Shown one piece after another: positions 44,388-53,806 of a stretch of 64,000 nucleotides of DNA. Made by a program: the position numbers and the translations under genes. The stretch spans positions 62,001 through 126,000 of the forward strand of contig NZ_FPAG01000009.1 in assembly GCF_900116365.1 (NCBI RefSeq), written 5' to 3'. Within the stretch, counting starts at the first letter, position 1. Each line of letters begins with the position of its first letter. This DNA is from Zhouia amylolytica (GTDB lineage Bacteria; Bacteroidota; Bacteroidia; Flavobacteriales; Flavobacteriaceae). The notes below the pieces were generated by a model. It had not been told where the DNA came from, made no database searches, and saw only the letters and a program-made list of their open reading frames with translations.

Positions 44388-45212
44388 ATGGCAAATATCA
44401 CAGCCGCAGAAGTAAATAAATTAAGAAAAGCTACTGGTGCAGGTATGATGGACTGCAAAAAAGCATTAGTAGAGGCAGAAGGCGATTTTGACAAGGCTAT
44501 TGAAATCCTTCGTAAGAAAGGTCAAAAAGTTGCTGCTAAAAGAGCTGACAGAGCTTCAACTGAAGGTGCTGTTATCGCTAAGGTGAATGACGACAAAACA
44601 TCAGGTGTTGTTGTTTCTCTTAACTGTGAAACTGATTTCGTTGCTAAGAACGATAGCTTTGTTACTTTAGCAAACGATCTAGCAGAATTAGCTCTTGGTT
44701 TTGACAACTTAGAGGCATTATTAGCTGCTGATTACAACGGTCTAACTGTAGCTGACAAGCTTACTGAACAAACTGGTGTAATTGGAGAGAAAATCGAAAT
44801 TGGTGCTTTCAAAAAATTAAGCGCTCCTTTTGTTGGTTCATACATCCACGCTGGTAACAAGATTGCTACTATAGTAGGTCTTTCTGCTAATGTTGACGGT
44901 GCTGAAGAAGCTGCAAAGAATGTAGCTATGCAAGCTGCTGCTATGAACCCGGTTGCACTTAATGAAGAAGGTGTTGACCAGGAAACTATTGACAAAGAAA
45001 TTGAAATCGCTAAAGATCAATTACGTCAAGAAGGTAAGCCTGAAGCAATGTTAGATAAAATTGCTGAAGGTAAATTGAAGCGTTTCTTTAAAGACAACAC
45101 TTTAATAAACCAAGATTTCATTAAAGATTCTAAACAAAGCGTTGCTGGTTATGTTAAGTCTGTAAACGGAGATTTAACTGTTACAGCTTTCGAACGTGTT
45201 GCTTTAGGTTAA
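44388..45212 (+). CDS. tsf: Elongation factor Ts
   Basis: Guanine nucleotide exchange factor for EF-Tu. 274 residues starting MANITAAEVNKLRKATGAGMMDCKKAL (UBA-like domain), with the TDFVAKN signature at about 82 and a C-terminal part ending YVKSVNGDLTVTAFERVALG. The open frame extends upstream to 44319, but the ATG at 44388 matches the conserved N-terminus and is preceded by a purine-rich AAAGGAAAG. rpsB-tsf is a conserved pair, ending at a terminator. Confidence 0.97.
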   Translation: MANITAAEVNKLRKATGAGMMDCKKALVEAEGDFDKAIEILRKKGQKVAAKRADRASTEGAVIAKVNDDKTSGVVVSLNCETDFVAKNDSFVTLANDLAELALGFDNLEALLAADYNGLTVADKLTEQTGVIGEKIEIGAFKKLSAPFVGSYIHAGNKIATIVGLSANVDGAEEAAKNVAMQAAAMNPVALNEEGVDQETIDKEIEIAKDQLRQEGKPEAMLDKIAEGKLKRFFKDNTLINQDFIKDSKQSVAGYVKSVNGDLTVTAFERVALG

Positions 45213-45230
45213 TCTAATCTCACAATATTT

Positions 45231-45262
45231 AAAAACCGCTCTATAACTGGAGCGGTTTTTTT
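45231..45262 (+). terminator. Terminator of rpsB-tsf
   Basis: AAAAACCGCTC / GAGCGGTTTTT stem, followed by T run. Confidence 0.9.
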
Positions 45263-45413
45263 ATACCCTTTTAATGCAATTAATAGCATAAAAAAGCTAT
45301 AAATACAATTCAAAAACGAACCGCCACACCACACCAAAAAAAACAAGAACATATTTTAACGCATAGTTGGAAGCATTTTAGTTCTCACTTCATGAGCAAA
45401 AAATTATTTTCAT

Positions 45414-45421
45414 TACTTTTG
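45414..45421 (+). promoter_or_regulatory. Promoter -7 element of pyrH-frr
   Basis: TACTTTTG (TAnnTTTG), 39 bp upstream of the pyrH ATG; no good -33 box. Confidence 0.5.
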
Positions 45422-45460
45422 CTACGATTTAATTTGAAACTTCAGAACGCAACTAAAAAC

Positions 45461-46168
45461 ATGAAATACAAAAGAATTCTTCTTAAATTAAGTGGAGAAG
45501 CTTTAATGGGGGATCGCCAGTACGGTATCGATCCGAAAAGATTAGCCAATTACGCTTCAGAAATTAAACAAGTTACCGATAAAGGCATTGAGGTTGCTGT
45601 AGTGATTGGTGGAGGAAATATCTTTAGAGGTGTTGCTGGAGCAAGTAATGGCATGGACCGCGTGCAAGGAGATCACATGGGAATGTTGGCTACGGTCATC
45701 AATGGCCTGGCACTTCAAAGCGCACTAGAGGATGAGGGCATACAGACCCGTCTTCAATCGGCTGTTCAAATAAACGAGGTCGCGGAACCATTCATTAGAA
45801 GACGCGCAATAAGACACCTTGAGAAAGGGCGTGTTGTAATTTTTGGAGGTGGAACGGGAAATCCGTATTTTACAACAGATTCAGCTGCAGTATTGAGAGC
45901 TATAGAGATCGGTGCTGATGTCATATTGAAAGGAACACGAGTAGACGGAATTTACACTGCAGATCCTGAAAAGGATGAAAACGCTACAAAGTTTGACAAC
46001 ATTACTTTTGACGATGTACTGAAGAAAGGGCTCAAAGTGATGGACACCACAGCGTTTACATTAAGCCAGGAAAACGAATTACCTATAATTGTCTTTGATA
46101 TGAATACGCCGGGCAACCTGTTAAAAGTAGTTTCCGGAGACAATATCGGGACTAAAGTAAATTTATAA
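45461..46168 (+). CDS. pyrH: UMP kinase
   Basis: Phosphorylates UMP to UDP in pyrimidine synthesis; cytoplasmic hexamer of the amino-acid-kinase fold. 235 residues starting [17 protein letters not shown], with [48 protein letters not shown] and [12 protein letters not shown]. The frame opens at 45392, but homology places the start at 45461; a TACTTTTG promoter-like -7 box lies at 45414-45421, inside the longer frame. frr follows by 36 bp, so both are probably co-transcribed. Confidence 0.97.
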   Translation: MKYKRILLKLSGEALMGDRQYGIDPKRLANYASEIKQVTDKGIEVAVVIGGGNIFRGVAGASNGMDRVQGDHMGMLATVINGLALQSALEDEGIQTRLQSAVQINEVAEPFIRRRAIRHLEKGRVVIFGGGTGNPYFTTDSAAVLRAIEIGADVILKGTRVDGIYTADPEKDENATKFDNITFDDVLKKGLKVMDTTAFTLSQENELPIIVFDMNTPGNLLKVVSGDNIGTKVNL

Positions 46169-46204
46169 GATTACAAAAAGCTTACTATATAAAAACAATC
46201 TGTT

Positions 46205-46759
46205 ATGAACGAAGAGATAGATTTTATCCTTGACGCTGCTAAAGAATCTATGGAGGGTTCAATAGAGCATCTCAAAAAAGAGTTGGCAAATATTCGTGCC
46301 GGTAAAGCTAGTCCAGCGATGGTAAGTAGTGTTATGGTTGATTATTATGGAACAATGACTCCATTAAATCAAGTAGCTAACGTAAACACTCCAGACGGTC
46401 GTACAATATCTATTCAACCATGGGAGAAAAACATGCTACAACCTATAGAAAAAGCAATTATTGTTGCTAACTTAGGCTTTAATCCAATGAATAATGGAGA
46501 CATGGTTATTATCAATGTTCCTCCTTTAACGGAAGAACGTCGTAAAGAGCTTGTAAAGCAAACTAAATCGGAGGCTGAAGATGCACGTGTTTCTATTAGA
46601 AACGCACGTCAGGATGCTAATAAAGACATCAAAAAACTGGATGCTTCTGAAGATTTGAAAGGCAACGCCGAAATAGACGTACAAAGTCTTACAGATACCT
46701 ACACTCAAAAGGTAGAAGAAATTATGGAAGCCAAGGAAAAAGAGATCATGACAGTATAA
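46205..46759 (+). CDS. frr: Ribosome recycling factor
   Basis: Splits the post-termination ribosome with EF-G. 184 residues, the normal length. Conserved: LKKELANIRAGKASPAMV, VDYYGTMTPLNQVANVNTPDGRTISIQPWEKNML, PPLTEERRKELVKQTKSEAEDARVSIRNARQDANKDIKKL. Second gene of pyrH-frr, followed by a terminator. Confidence 0.98.
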   Translation: MNEEIDFILDAAKESMEGSIEHLKKELANIRAGKASPAMVSSVMVDYYGTMTPLNQVANVNTPDGRTISIQPWEKNMLQPIEKAIIVANLGFNPMNNGDMVIINVPPLTEERRKELVKQTKSEAEDARVSIRNARQDANKDIKKLDASEDLKGNAEIDVQSLTDTYTQKVEEIMEAKEKEIMTV

Positions 46760-46784
46760 AATAGCTACTTTATATTTTTTTTAT

Positions 46785-46816
46785 AAAAGCGACTTCTATA
46801 GTCGCTTTTATTTTTT
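46785..46816 (+). terminator. Terminator of pyrH-frr
   Basis: AAAAGCGACT / AGTCGCTTTT stem followed by a T-rich ATTTTTT tract. Confidence 0.85.
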
Positions 46817-46855
46817 GTAACATTACGCATTCAAAAAAGGAACCGGATTGTATCG

Positions 46856-49378
46856 ATGAAAAAAGTCTTCTTTGTCATTCTCTTTTTGCATTGCTCCTTT
46901 GGCATTGGGCAGGTGATTATCAATGGGGTAATTAAAGACGCCAATGCTAATCAGGGACTCTCATACGCTTCCATCCGGACCCCGTATGGAGTGCATACAG
47001 TATCGAATTCAAATGGCACCTTTCAAATTGAAGTGCCCCAAGACACTGCCAAGCTCCTGGTTAATTATCCTGGTTATAACCCTAAAACAATCGTGGTTGA
47101 CGGTAAACAGGAATTCCATGAAATCCTGCTGATAAAAGAGGATAAAGGCTTTAAAGAAGCTTTTAGACAATCTACTCATGATGGGAATGAAATTATCCAA
47201 AAAGCGATCGCCAGCAAGTCAAAGAATGACCCTGAACGTTCCCTTGAATCTTTTTCACTTAAGAACTACAATAAAGTTATTGCCACAGCAGACCCTTCAG
47301 ACATTGATGGACAAATTGATTCTGTATTCATCAAAAAAAGAAAAGGCCTTAAATACAGAACTATTGATTCTACCGGATATAAATTAAAAAGACAATTAAA
47401 CACCTCTCATCTTTTTATCACGGAAAAGGTGTCGTCTATAACATTCAACCAGGAAGACGGCAGACACGAAACCATTTTAGGCAGCAAAGTCTCCGGGTTT
47501 GAAAAGCCGGTATATGAAGTTTTGGGACTTAAGATTCAGTCATTCTCTTTTTACCACAACAAGTACACTCTATTTGGGACGGATTACACAAGTCCGCTTT
47601 CTGAGAAGGCTTTAAAAAAATACAGTTACCGGATCTTAGACACCATCACCACCAATAAAAACCCTGCATACCTGATACATTTCTATGCTAAAAAAAGCAG
47701 AAAGTCTGCAACTCCTGAAGGCTTGTTATATATTGATATAAACACCTATGCTATCCAAAAAGGCATCATTGAGCTAAAAGGTATCATTAACATTACGGCT
47801 TCTCAGGAATTCAGGTATGACCCAGAAGAAAAAGTCTGGTTTCCGGATCGAAAAGAGGTTCAGATCGCTAAGGGAAGTAGTAAGAATACGGTGAATTTAT
47901 TTGGTGGCGTTTTGCAACTAACCGAGCAATCGGAGAAAGAGATCGACACCACAAAGACCAAACACACCAACTACTTTGATGCTTCTGAGGTGATAAAAAT
48001 TAGCATAGAGGATCAAAATTATGACATCTCTTTAAACACTCCTGTCGCAAAAAACGACACGAAATTCCGAATTGAAGTCGACGAAAAGGCCACCAACCAA
48101 ACTGAAGCGTTTTGGACCACCAATCGCACTGAGCCTATAACTATTAAAGAAAGGAATGCATATCCGTATGCCGACAGTATTACAAAAGCCAAAAAAGCAG
48201 AACGCAAAATAAAATTAATCCGCAAATTACTTGTTGGGTATTTTCCACTTGGCCCTTTTGATCTGGACACCAAGTCGGTTATAAAATATAATAATTACGA
48301 AGGCTTCAGGCTTGGGGCAGGACTTACCACCAATAATAAATTCTCTAACATATTACGGTTTAATACCTACGGTGCTTTTGGCACCAAAGACCAGGATTTC
48401 AAATACGGACTTGGAGGGGCTGTAAGGCTACACAAAAACACCTCTATGTGGTTAGGTTTCGATTATATCGATGACCTGGTAGAGACCGGTAGTACTTCAT
48501 TTATCACCGACACCAGAGCATTTGCTATATTTGAACCGAGGTTGTTTAATATTTCCATGTTTCAAAACAGTAAACGGATAGCCACTCATTTAACGTATGA
48601 CTTCAATCCCCGCATCAGCTCAAAGATCAGGCTGCAAAAGGCGGATATCATCCCTAAATACAACTATAGTTACCTCAATGAGGGAATGGCCTTTGAAACG
48701 TATAAAATTACAACCGCAACTTTCGGAATTCAATGGACTCCCTACAGTCGATATATGTTAACCTCTGAGGGTAAAAAGACGATCAAAAATTCATTTCCGC
48801 AATTTTCATTGCAATACACTCAGGCAGTTAAAGGACTTCTGGACGGGTACTTTACTTTTAGCAAATTAGACTTCAAGGCAACCTATAAGTTAACTCCTTT
48901 AGATAAAGGAAGAACTAATTTCCTGATAAATGCCGGCCTGGGGTTAGGAGATATTCCGCTAACACATTTATACCAAACGGCCCCAAACCAACCAGATGGC
49001 ACAACTGTTCTTCAGCGGTTCTCTGTGGGAGGTGGCGACAGTTTTGAAACTATGTTTTTTAATGAATTCTTTTCAGACAAATATTTCTCATTACAGGCTA
49101 AACATTATTTCAAGAGAACTAAAATCATCGGAAAGTTACGTCCTGAATTTGGTATAGCCTCTCGATTTGCTATTGGTGATATTAAGGACAGTGAGAACCA
49201 TCAGTCGATAGCATTTAACTCCTTAAACAGGGGGTATATGGAATCGGGCTTTGAAATAAACAGAATCCTAAAAGGTTTTGGATTAAGTTTCATGTATAGA
49301 CACGGTGCCTATCACCTTCCAAGGTTTGAAGATAATGTATCACTTAAGTTCACCTATTATTTCAGCTTCGGATTCTAG
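46856..49378 (+). CDS. DUF5686 outer-membrane protein with carboxypeptidase-like regulatory domain
   Basis: 840 residues: signal peptide (ending FGIGQ), an N-terminal CarboxypepD_reg-like beta-sandwich (about 22-95: INGVIKDANANQGLSYASIRTPYGVHTVSNSNGTFQIEVP), then a DUF5686 region (STHDGNEIIQKAIASKSKNDPERSLESFSLKNYNKVI). The C-terminal half looks like an outer-membrane beta-barrel with alternating aromatic strands, ending DNVSLKFTYYFSFGF with terminal Phe. The function of DUF5686 is not known; it is common and often multicopy in Bacteroidota. Single gene between two transcription units. Confidence 0.9.
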   Translation: MKKVFFVILFLHCSFGIGQVIINGVIKDANANQGLSYASIRTPYGVHTVSNSNGTFQIEVPQDTAKLLVNYPGYNPKTIVVDGKQEFHEILLIKEDKGFKEAFRQSTHDGNEIIQKAIASKSKNDPERSLESFSLKNYNKVIATADPSDIDGQIDSVFIKKRKGLKYRTIDSTGYKLKRQLNTSHLFITEKVSSITFNQEDGRHETILGSKVSGFEKPVYEVLGLKIQSFSFYHNKYTLFGTDYTSPLSEKALKKYSYRILDTITTNKNPAYLIHFYAKKSRKSATPEGLLYIDINTYAIQKGIIELKGIINITASQEFRYDPEEKVWFPDRKEVQIAKGSSKNTVNLFGGVLQLTEQSEKEIDTTKTKHTNYFDASEVIKISIEDQNYDISLNTPVAKNDTKFRIEVDEKATNQTEAFWTTNRTEPITIKERNAYPYADSITKAKKAERKIKLIRKLLVGYFPLGPFDLDTKSVIKYNNYEGFRLGAGLTTNNKFSNILRFNTYGAFGTKDQDFKYGLGGAVRLHKNTSMWLGFDYIDDLVETGSTSFITDTRAFAIFEPRLFNISMFQNSKRIATHLTYDFNPRISSKIRLQKADIIPKYNYSYLNEGMAFETYKITTATFGIQWTPYSRYMLTSEGKKTIKNSFPQFSLQYTQAVKGLLDGYFTFSKLDFKATYKLTPLDKGRTNFLINAGLGLGDIPLTHLYQTAPNQPDGTTVLQRFSVGGGDSFETMFFNEFFSDKYFSLQAKHYFKRTKIIGKLRPEFGIASRFAIGDIKDSENHQSIAFNSLNRGYMESGFEINRILKGFGLSFMYRHGAYHLPRFEDNVSLKFTYYFSFGF

Positions 49379-49398
49379 GCAGCTTCATTTGCATTTTC

Positions 49399-49406
49399 TA
49401 CCTTTG
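49399..49406 (+). promoter_or_regulatory. Promoter -7 element upstream of the MMPL gene
   Basis: TACCTTTG (TAnnTTTG), about 115 bp before the start codon; no -33 TTTG at the usual spacing. If used, the leader is unusually long. Confidence 0.4.
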
Positions 49407-49521
49407 CCCCACTAAAATTTAAAAGAAACAAGTAGTTTAAAGTAATGTTGCTCTGAATTTTACAAGTTTGTTGAAAAGAAACTAAGCTACTATTATTAAT
49501 TCATTCAAAGAAAAATCATAG

Positions 49522-51921
49522 ATGGTCACCTGGATCAACACTAATTTCTGGGCACGTGTTGCAAGAATTATTTTGAGAAATCGCATTTTGATACTAGCTA
49601 TAATTGCGGGTATCACGGTCTTTTTAGGCATGCAGTGGAAGCACATGCGATTCACCTATACCGAAGCTAACCTTCTTCCTGATGATCATCCTGTTAACCT
49701 GGAATACAATAAGTTTCTCGACACATTTGGAGAAGAAGGGAATCTGATAGTTATTGCCATCAAAGACTCCACGCTTTTTACTCCTGAAAACTTTAATCAT
49801 TGGAACAGGTTGAGCAAACAGCTCCAGGCTAAACCAGAGATATCTTTGGTTATATCAACGGACAACCTACAGGAACTTGTTAAAAACACCGACAAACAAG
49901 CGTTTGAATTAGTACCTCTGATTAAAGGAAAACTAGAAAAACAGTCGGAAGTAGACACCATTAAAAAGGAATTATTCACGAAGCTTCCTTTTTATGAAAG
50001 CTTACTATTAAATCCAGAAACACAAACGCTTAGAACGGCGATCTATTTAGACAAGGAGATTGTAAACACTTCCGTTCGAAAAGATTTTATTTTCGACGAT
50101 TTTATTCCTTTAATTCAGGAATTTGAAAAAGAGACCGGGCTAAAAGTCCACAGCTCGGGAATGCCTTATATCAGAACGCTCAATTCTCAACACATCATTG
50201 ATGAAATCGGGCTGTTTATATTAGCGGCTTTGGGGGTTACCTCCCTTATATTCTTTTTCTTTTTTCGGTCTTTCAGGGCTACTTTCATATCGATGGTCGT
50301 TGTGTTGATTGGCGTGATGTGGGCCTTTGGTATTCTTGGTTTACTTCATTATGAAATTACTGTTTTAACGGCTTTAATTCCACCATTAATTATTGTAATT
50401 GGAATTCCTAATTGTATATTCCTCATCAACAAATACCAACAAGAGGTAAAGAAGCACGGGAATCAAGCTAAATCGCTTCAGCGGGTTATCTCGAAAGTAG
50501 GTAATGCTACTTTAATGACCAATGCAACGACTGCTGCTGGTTTTGCCACCTTTATAGTAACCGAAAGTAAAATTCTGAAAGAATTTGGATTGGTTGCCTC
50601 TATCAACATCATGGCGATATTTATTTTATCGTTGTTGATCATCCCTATTATTTACAGCTTTATGAGACTTCCTAAAACGAAGCACCTCAAACATCTAAAT
50701 AAAAGATGGATCGGCAAATTTGTAGGATGGATGGAAAACAGTGTAAGAAACCACAGGATTGCAGTCTATGCTGTAGCTGTTGGTTTGCTTACAGCGAGTA
50801 TTATTGGTATCTACCAGATCAGAATTTCCGGTAGTTTGATTGAAGACATGCCAAAAGATGCGGCATTTTTTGACGATATTCGTTTTTTTGAAAAAGAATT
50901 CGACGGCATCATGCCTGTGGAAATAATGGTCGACACTAAACGTCCGAATGGCGTTATGAAACTATCCACCTTAAAAAGGATGGAACGTCTTGAAGAGTTA
51001 ATTGATGAGATTCCTGAACTTTCTAAGCCTATTTCAGTTACCAATTTAGTGAAATACTTTAAGCAAGCTTATTACAACGGGAATCCTAATTATTATCAAC
51101 TCCCTACCAGTCAGGAGAATACTTTTATACTTCAATATGCGAGAAATTCATCAGGAGAATCTGATGTATTGAGCAATTTTGTTGATTCAACGGGTCAGGT
51201 TGCCCGTATCACTACCTTCATGAAGGATATTGGAACGGACAAAATGGAAGGCATCGAAGAGGATCTTTGGAAGAAGATCGATAAAGAATTACCGGCAGAG
51301 CGCTATGATGTAACCATTACCGGAAAGGCATTGGTTTTTATGAAAGGGACTAAATATTTGGTGAAAAACCTAATTATTTCTTTACTACTAGCCATTTTAT
51401 TAATTTCGATTTTTATGGCTTATATGTTTCGATCTTTCAGGATGATTTTAATTTCCTTAATCCCTAACTTATTGCCATTATTGATAACTGCGGGAACTAT
51501 GGGATATCTTGGGGTTCCTATTAAACCTTCTACCATTTTAGTATTCAGTATTGCCTTTGGTATTTCGGTTGATGACACTATTCACTTCCTGGCGAAGTAC
51601 AGACAAGAATTGGCTGCTAATAACTGGAAGATTCAAAAATCTGTTTATAATGCGCTAAGGGAAACGGGGGTAAGTATGTTCTACACCTCAATAGTGTTAT
51701 TTTTCGGTTTCTCTGTGTTTATGATCAGTAGTTTTGGAGGTACTAAAGCCTTAGGTGGATTGGTTTCTATGACCTTACTTTTTGCCATGCTTTCGAACCT
51801 GGTATTATTACCAGCTCTTTTACTATCCTTAGAACGCAGTATTGCAAATAAAAAGGTACTTAAAAAACCTGCCTTTGATGTATTAACCGAGGGAAAGACT
51901 AAAGGGAAGAACCGCCTATAA
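49522..51921 (+). CDS. RND/MMPL-family exporter
   Basis: A 799-residue inner-membrane protein with the RND superfamily layout: helix 1 (about 17-35), a large periplasmic loop (about 40-220), five helices (about 225-385), a cytoplasmic link, helix 7 (about 410-430), a second loop and five more helices (about 615-775). Both halves contain the sterol-sensing-like segment; FGISVDDTIHFLAKYRQEL holds the paired Asp expected for proton coupling in the second half. Members export lipids, hopanoids or drugs; the substrate is unknown. No MFP or TolC partner is adjacent. asnS follows after a terminator. Confidence 0.92.
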   Translation: MVTWINTNFWARVARIILRNRILILAIIAGITVFLGMQWKHMRFTYTEANLLPDDHPVNLEYNKFLDTFGEEGNLIVIAIKDSTLFTPENFNHWNRLSKQLQAKPEISLVISTDNLQELVKNTDKQAFELVPLIKGKLEKQSEVDTIKKELFTKLPFYESLLLNPETQTLRTAIYLDKEIVNTSVRKDFIFDDFIPLIQEFEKETGLKVHSSGMPYIRTLNSQHIIDEIGLFILAALGVTSLIFFFFFRSFRATFISMVVVLIGVMWAFGILGLLHYEITVLTALIPPLIIVIGIPNCIFLINKYQQEVKKHGNQAKSLQRVISKVGNATLMTNATTAAGFATFIVTESKILKEFGLVASINIMAIFILSLLIIPIIYSFMRLPKTKHLKHLNKRWIGKFVGWMENSVRNHRIAVYAVAVGLLTASIIGIYQIRISGSLIEDMPKDAAFFDDIRFFEKEFDGIMPVEIMVDTKRPNGVMKLSTLKRMERLEELIDEIPELSKPISVTNLVKYFKQAYYNGNPNYYQLPTSQENTFILQYARNSSGESDVLSNFVDSTGQVARITTFMKDIGTDKMEGIEEDLWKKIDKELPAERYDVTITGKALVFMKGTKYLVKNLIISLLLAILLISIFMAYMFRSFRMILISLIPNLLPLLITAGTMGYLGVPIKPSTILVFSIAFGISVDDTIHFLAKYRQELAANNWKIQKSVYNALRETGVSMFYTSIVLFFGFSVFMISSFGGTKALGGLVSMTLLFAMLSNLVLLPALLLSLERSIANKKVLKKPAFDVLTEGKTKGKNRL

Positions 51922-51924
51922 AAA

Positions 51925-51962
51925 ACAAAGTCTGCCGGAATAAATCCCGAACAGACTTTTTA
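51925..51962 (+). terminator. Terminator of the MMPL gene
   Basis: AAAGTCTG / CAGACTTT stem with an inner partial CGG/CCG pairing, then T tract. Confidence 0.75.
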
Positions 51963-52130
51963 AGGTTCCCCCAAACCTCGATTCCTAATACCTTTAAAAA
52001 GGCACCAAGCAAATAATTGATTAATAGCAATTCAAAGATATGACTACTTTGAATTTTAGATAAGGGTGTTTTTCCCCTTTATACGAAGAAATTAAAGTAA
52101 ACATCATTTAATAAGTAGTCTGAAAACTTT

Positions 52131-52138
52131 TATCTTTG
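52131..52138 (+). promoter_or_regulatory. Promoter -7 element of asnS
   Basis: TATCTTTG (TAnnTTTG), 28 bp before the ATG, with TTTA at the -33 position (52107-52110, 20-bp spacer). Confidence 0.6.
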
Positions 52139-52166
52139 CTCACCGAATTTCAATTTGAAAATCAAT

Positions 52167-53600
52167 ATGAAGGCGTATAGCGTTAAAGAACTATTAGAAG
52201 GAGACAAAATCCTACAAGAGGTCATTGTTAAAGGATGGGTTAGAACATTTAGAAGCAATCGCTTTATTGCTTTGAACGATGGCTCAACTATTAAAAACAT
52301 ACAATGTGTTGTTGACTTTGAGAATTTAGACGAAGAAGATTTAAAAAAGATCAGCACAGGAGCAGCCTTAGAGTTAAAGGGGACCCTCGTTGAAAGTATG
52401 GGTAGGGGTCAGACTGTTGAAGTACAAGTGAATGAACTTGAAATCTTAGGTGCTTCCGATCCTGAAACATATCCAATTCAACCGAAGAAACATTCTATGG
52501 AGTTTCTAAGGGAAAATGCTCATTTACGTGTTCGTACCAATACCTTTAGCGCTGTAATGCGTGTACGCAATGCTTTATCGTTTGCTATTCATCAGTATTT
52601 TCAACAAAATGGATTCAACTACGTTCATACTCCTATTATAACAGGTTCGGATGCTGAAGGAGCCGGAGAAATGTTTAGGGTATCTACTTTGGATGCTAAA
52701 AATCCACCCTTAACTGAAGATGGTCAGGTAGATTACAAGGAAGATTTCTTTGGAAAAGAAACTAACTTAACGGTTTCCGGTCAGTTAGAGGCTGAAGCAT
52801 ATGCAATGGCTTTAGGTAAAGTTTATACATTCGGTCCAACGTTCCGGGCAGAAAACTCGAACACATCACGTCACCTTGCGGAATTCTGGATGGTGGAACC
52901 AGAGGTAGCCTTCATGGATCTTGACGGCAACATGGATTTAGCTGAGGATTTCATCAAATTTGTACTTCAGTATGTTTTGGACAACTGTCCGAATGATCTC
53001 GAATTTCTGGAGCAAAGATTATTGGATGAAGAAAAATCAAAGCCACAAAAAGAGCGCAGTGAGATGAAGTTAACGGAAAAGATCCGTTTTGTTTTAGAGA
53101 ACAACTTTAAACGTGTTAGCTACACTGAGGCTATTGATATTTTAAAGAATTCAAAACCTAATAAAAAGAAAAAATTCCAATACTTAATCGAAGAATGGGG
53201 AGCTGATCTTCAGAGTGAACACGAGCGTTTCTTAGTAGAGAAACACTTCAAGTGCCCTGTGATTCTGTTTGATTACCCTGCTAAGATTAAAGCTTTCTAT
53301 ATGCGTCTTAACGAGGATGAAAAAACGGTAAGAGCAATGGACATCTTATTCCCTGGCATTGGAGAAATTGTAGGTGGATCACAACGTGAAGAACGTTTGG
53401 ATGTTCTAAAACAAAAAGTTGCTTACCTTGGAATAGACGAAAAGGAACTGTGGTGGTATTTAGATCTTAGAAAATATGGATCTGCCGTACATAGTGGTTT
53501 TGGATTAGGGTTTGAGAGGCTTGTGCTTTTCACAACTGGAATGACTAATATTAGAGATGTAATTCCTTTCCCGAGAACTCCTCAGAGTGCAGAATTTTAA
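52167..53600 (+). CDS. asnS: Asparaginyl-tRNA synthetase
   Basis: Class IIb aminoacyl-tRNA synthetase charging tRNA-Asn. 477 residues: N-terminal OB-fold anticodon-binding domain (about 1-115; [22 protein letters not shown]), then the class II core with [21 protein letters not shown], motif 2 [35 protein letters not shown] and motif 3 [14 protein letters not shown]. The ATG at 52167 is used rather than the TTG at 52155. rpoN lies downstream behind a terminator. Confidence 0.97.
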   Translation: MKAYSVKELLEGDKILQEVIVKGWVRTFRSNRFIALNDGSTIKNIQCVVDFENLDEEDLKKISTGAALELKGTLVESMGRGQTVEVQVNELEILGASDPETYPIQPKKHSMEFLRENAHLRVRTNTFSAVMRVRNALSFAIHQYFQQNGFNYVHTPIITGSDAEGAGEMFRVSTLDAKNPPLTEDGQVDYKEDFFGKETNLTVSGQLEAEAYAMALGKVYTFGPTFRAENSNTSRHLAEFWMVEPEVAFMDLDGNMDLAEDFIKFVLQYVLDNCPNDLEFLEQRLLDEEKSKPQKERSEMKLTEKIRFVLENNFKRVSYTEAIDILKNSKPNKKKKFQYLIEEWGADLQSEHERFLVEKHFKCPVILFDYPAKIKAFYMRLNEDEKTVRAMDILFPGIGEIVGGSQREERLDVLKQKVAYLGIDEKELWWYLDLRKYGSAVHSGFGLGFERLVLFTTGMTNIRDVIPFPRTPQSAEF

Positions 53601-53619
53601 CATCTGATCAAATTATATA

Positions 53620-53653
53620 AAAAAGGCCTGCTAGTTTAAGCAGGCCTTTTTTA
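53620..53653 (+). terminator. Terminator of asnS
   Basis: AAAAAAGGCCTGC / GCAGGCCTTTTTT stem with loop TAGTTTAA; strong T run. Confidence 0.92.
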
Positions 53654-53775
53654 ATTGAAGGCTTCAAAGCCTTTGCTACAAGGCGTTTAAGAAGTTTGGC
53701 ACCATAATTGTAAAAAGTAATAAAATAGAGATCGTCTTTATAGTTAATTTAAGAGCGAATTCCCTCTATATTCAT

Positions 53776-53783
53776 TATTTTTG
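53776..53783 (+). promoter_or_regulatory. Promoter -7 element of rpoN
   Basis: TATTTTTG (TAnnTTTG), 23 bp before the ATG; no clear -33 box. Confidence 0.5.
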
Positions 53784-53806
53784 TTTAAGTAAACGTACTA
53801 TTTTTT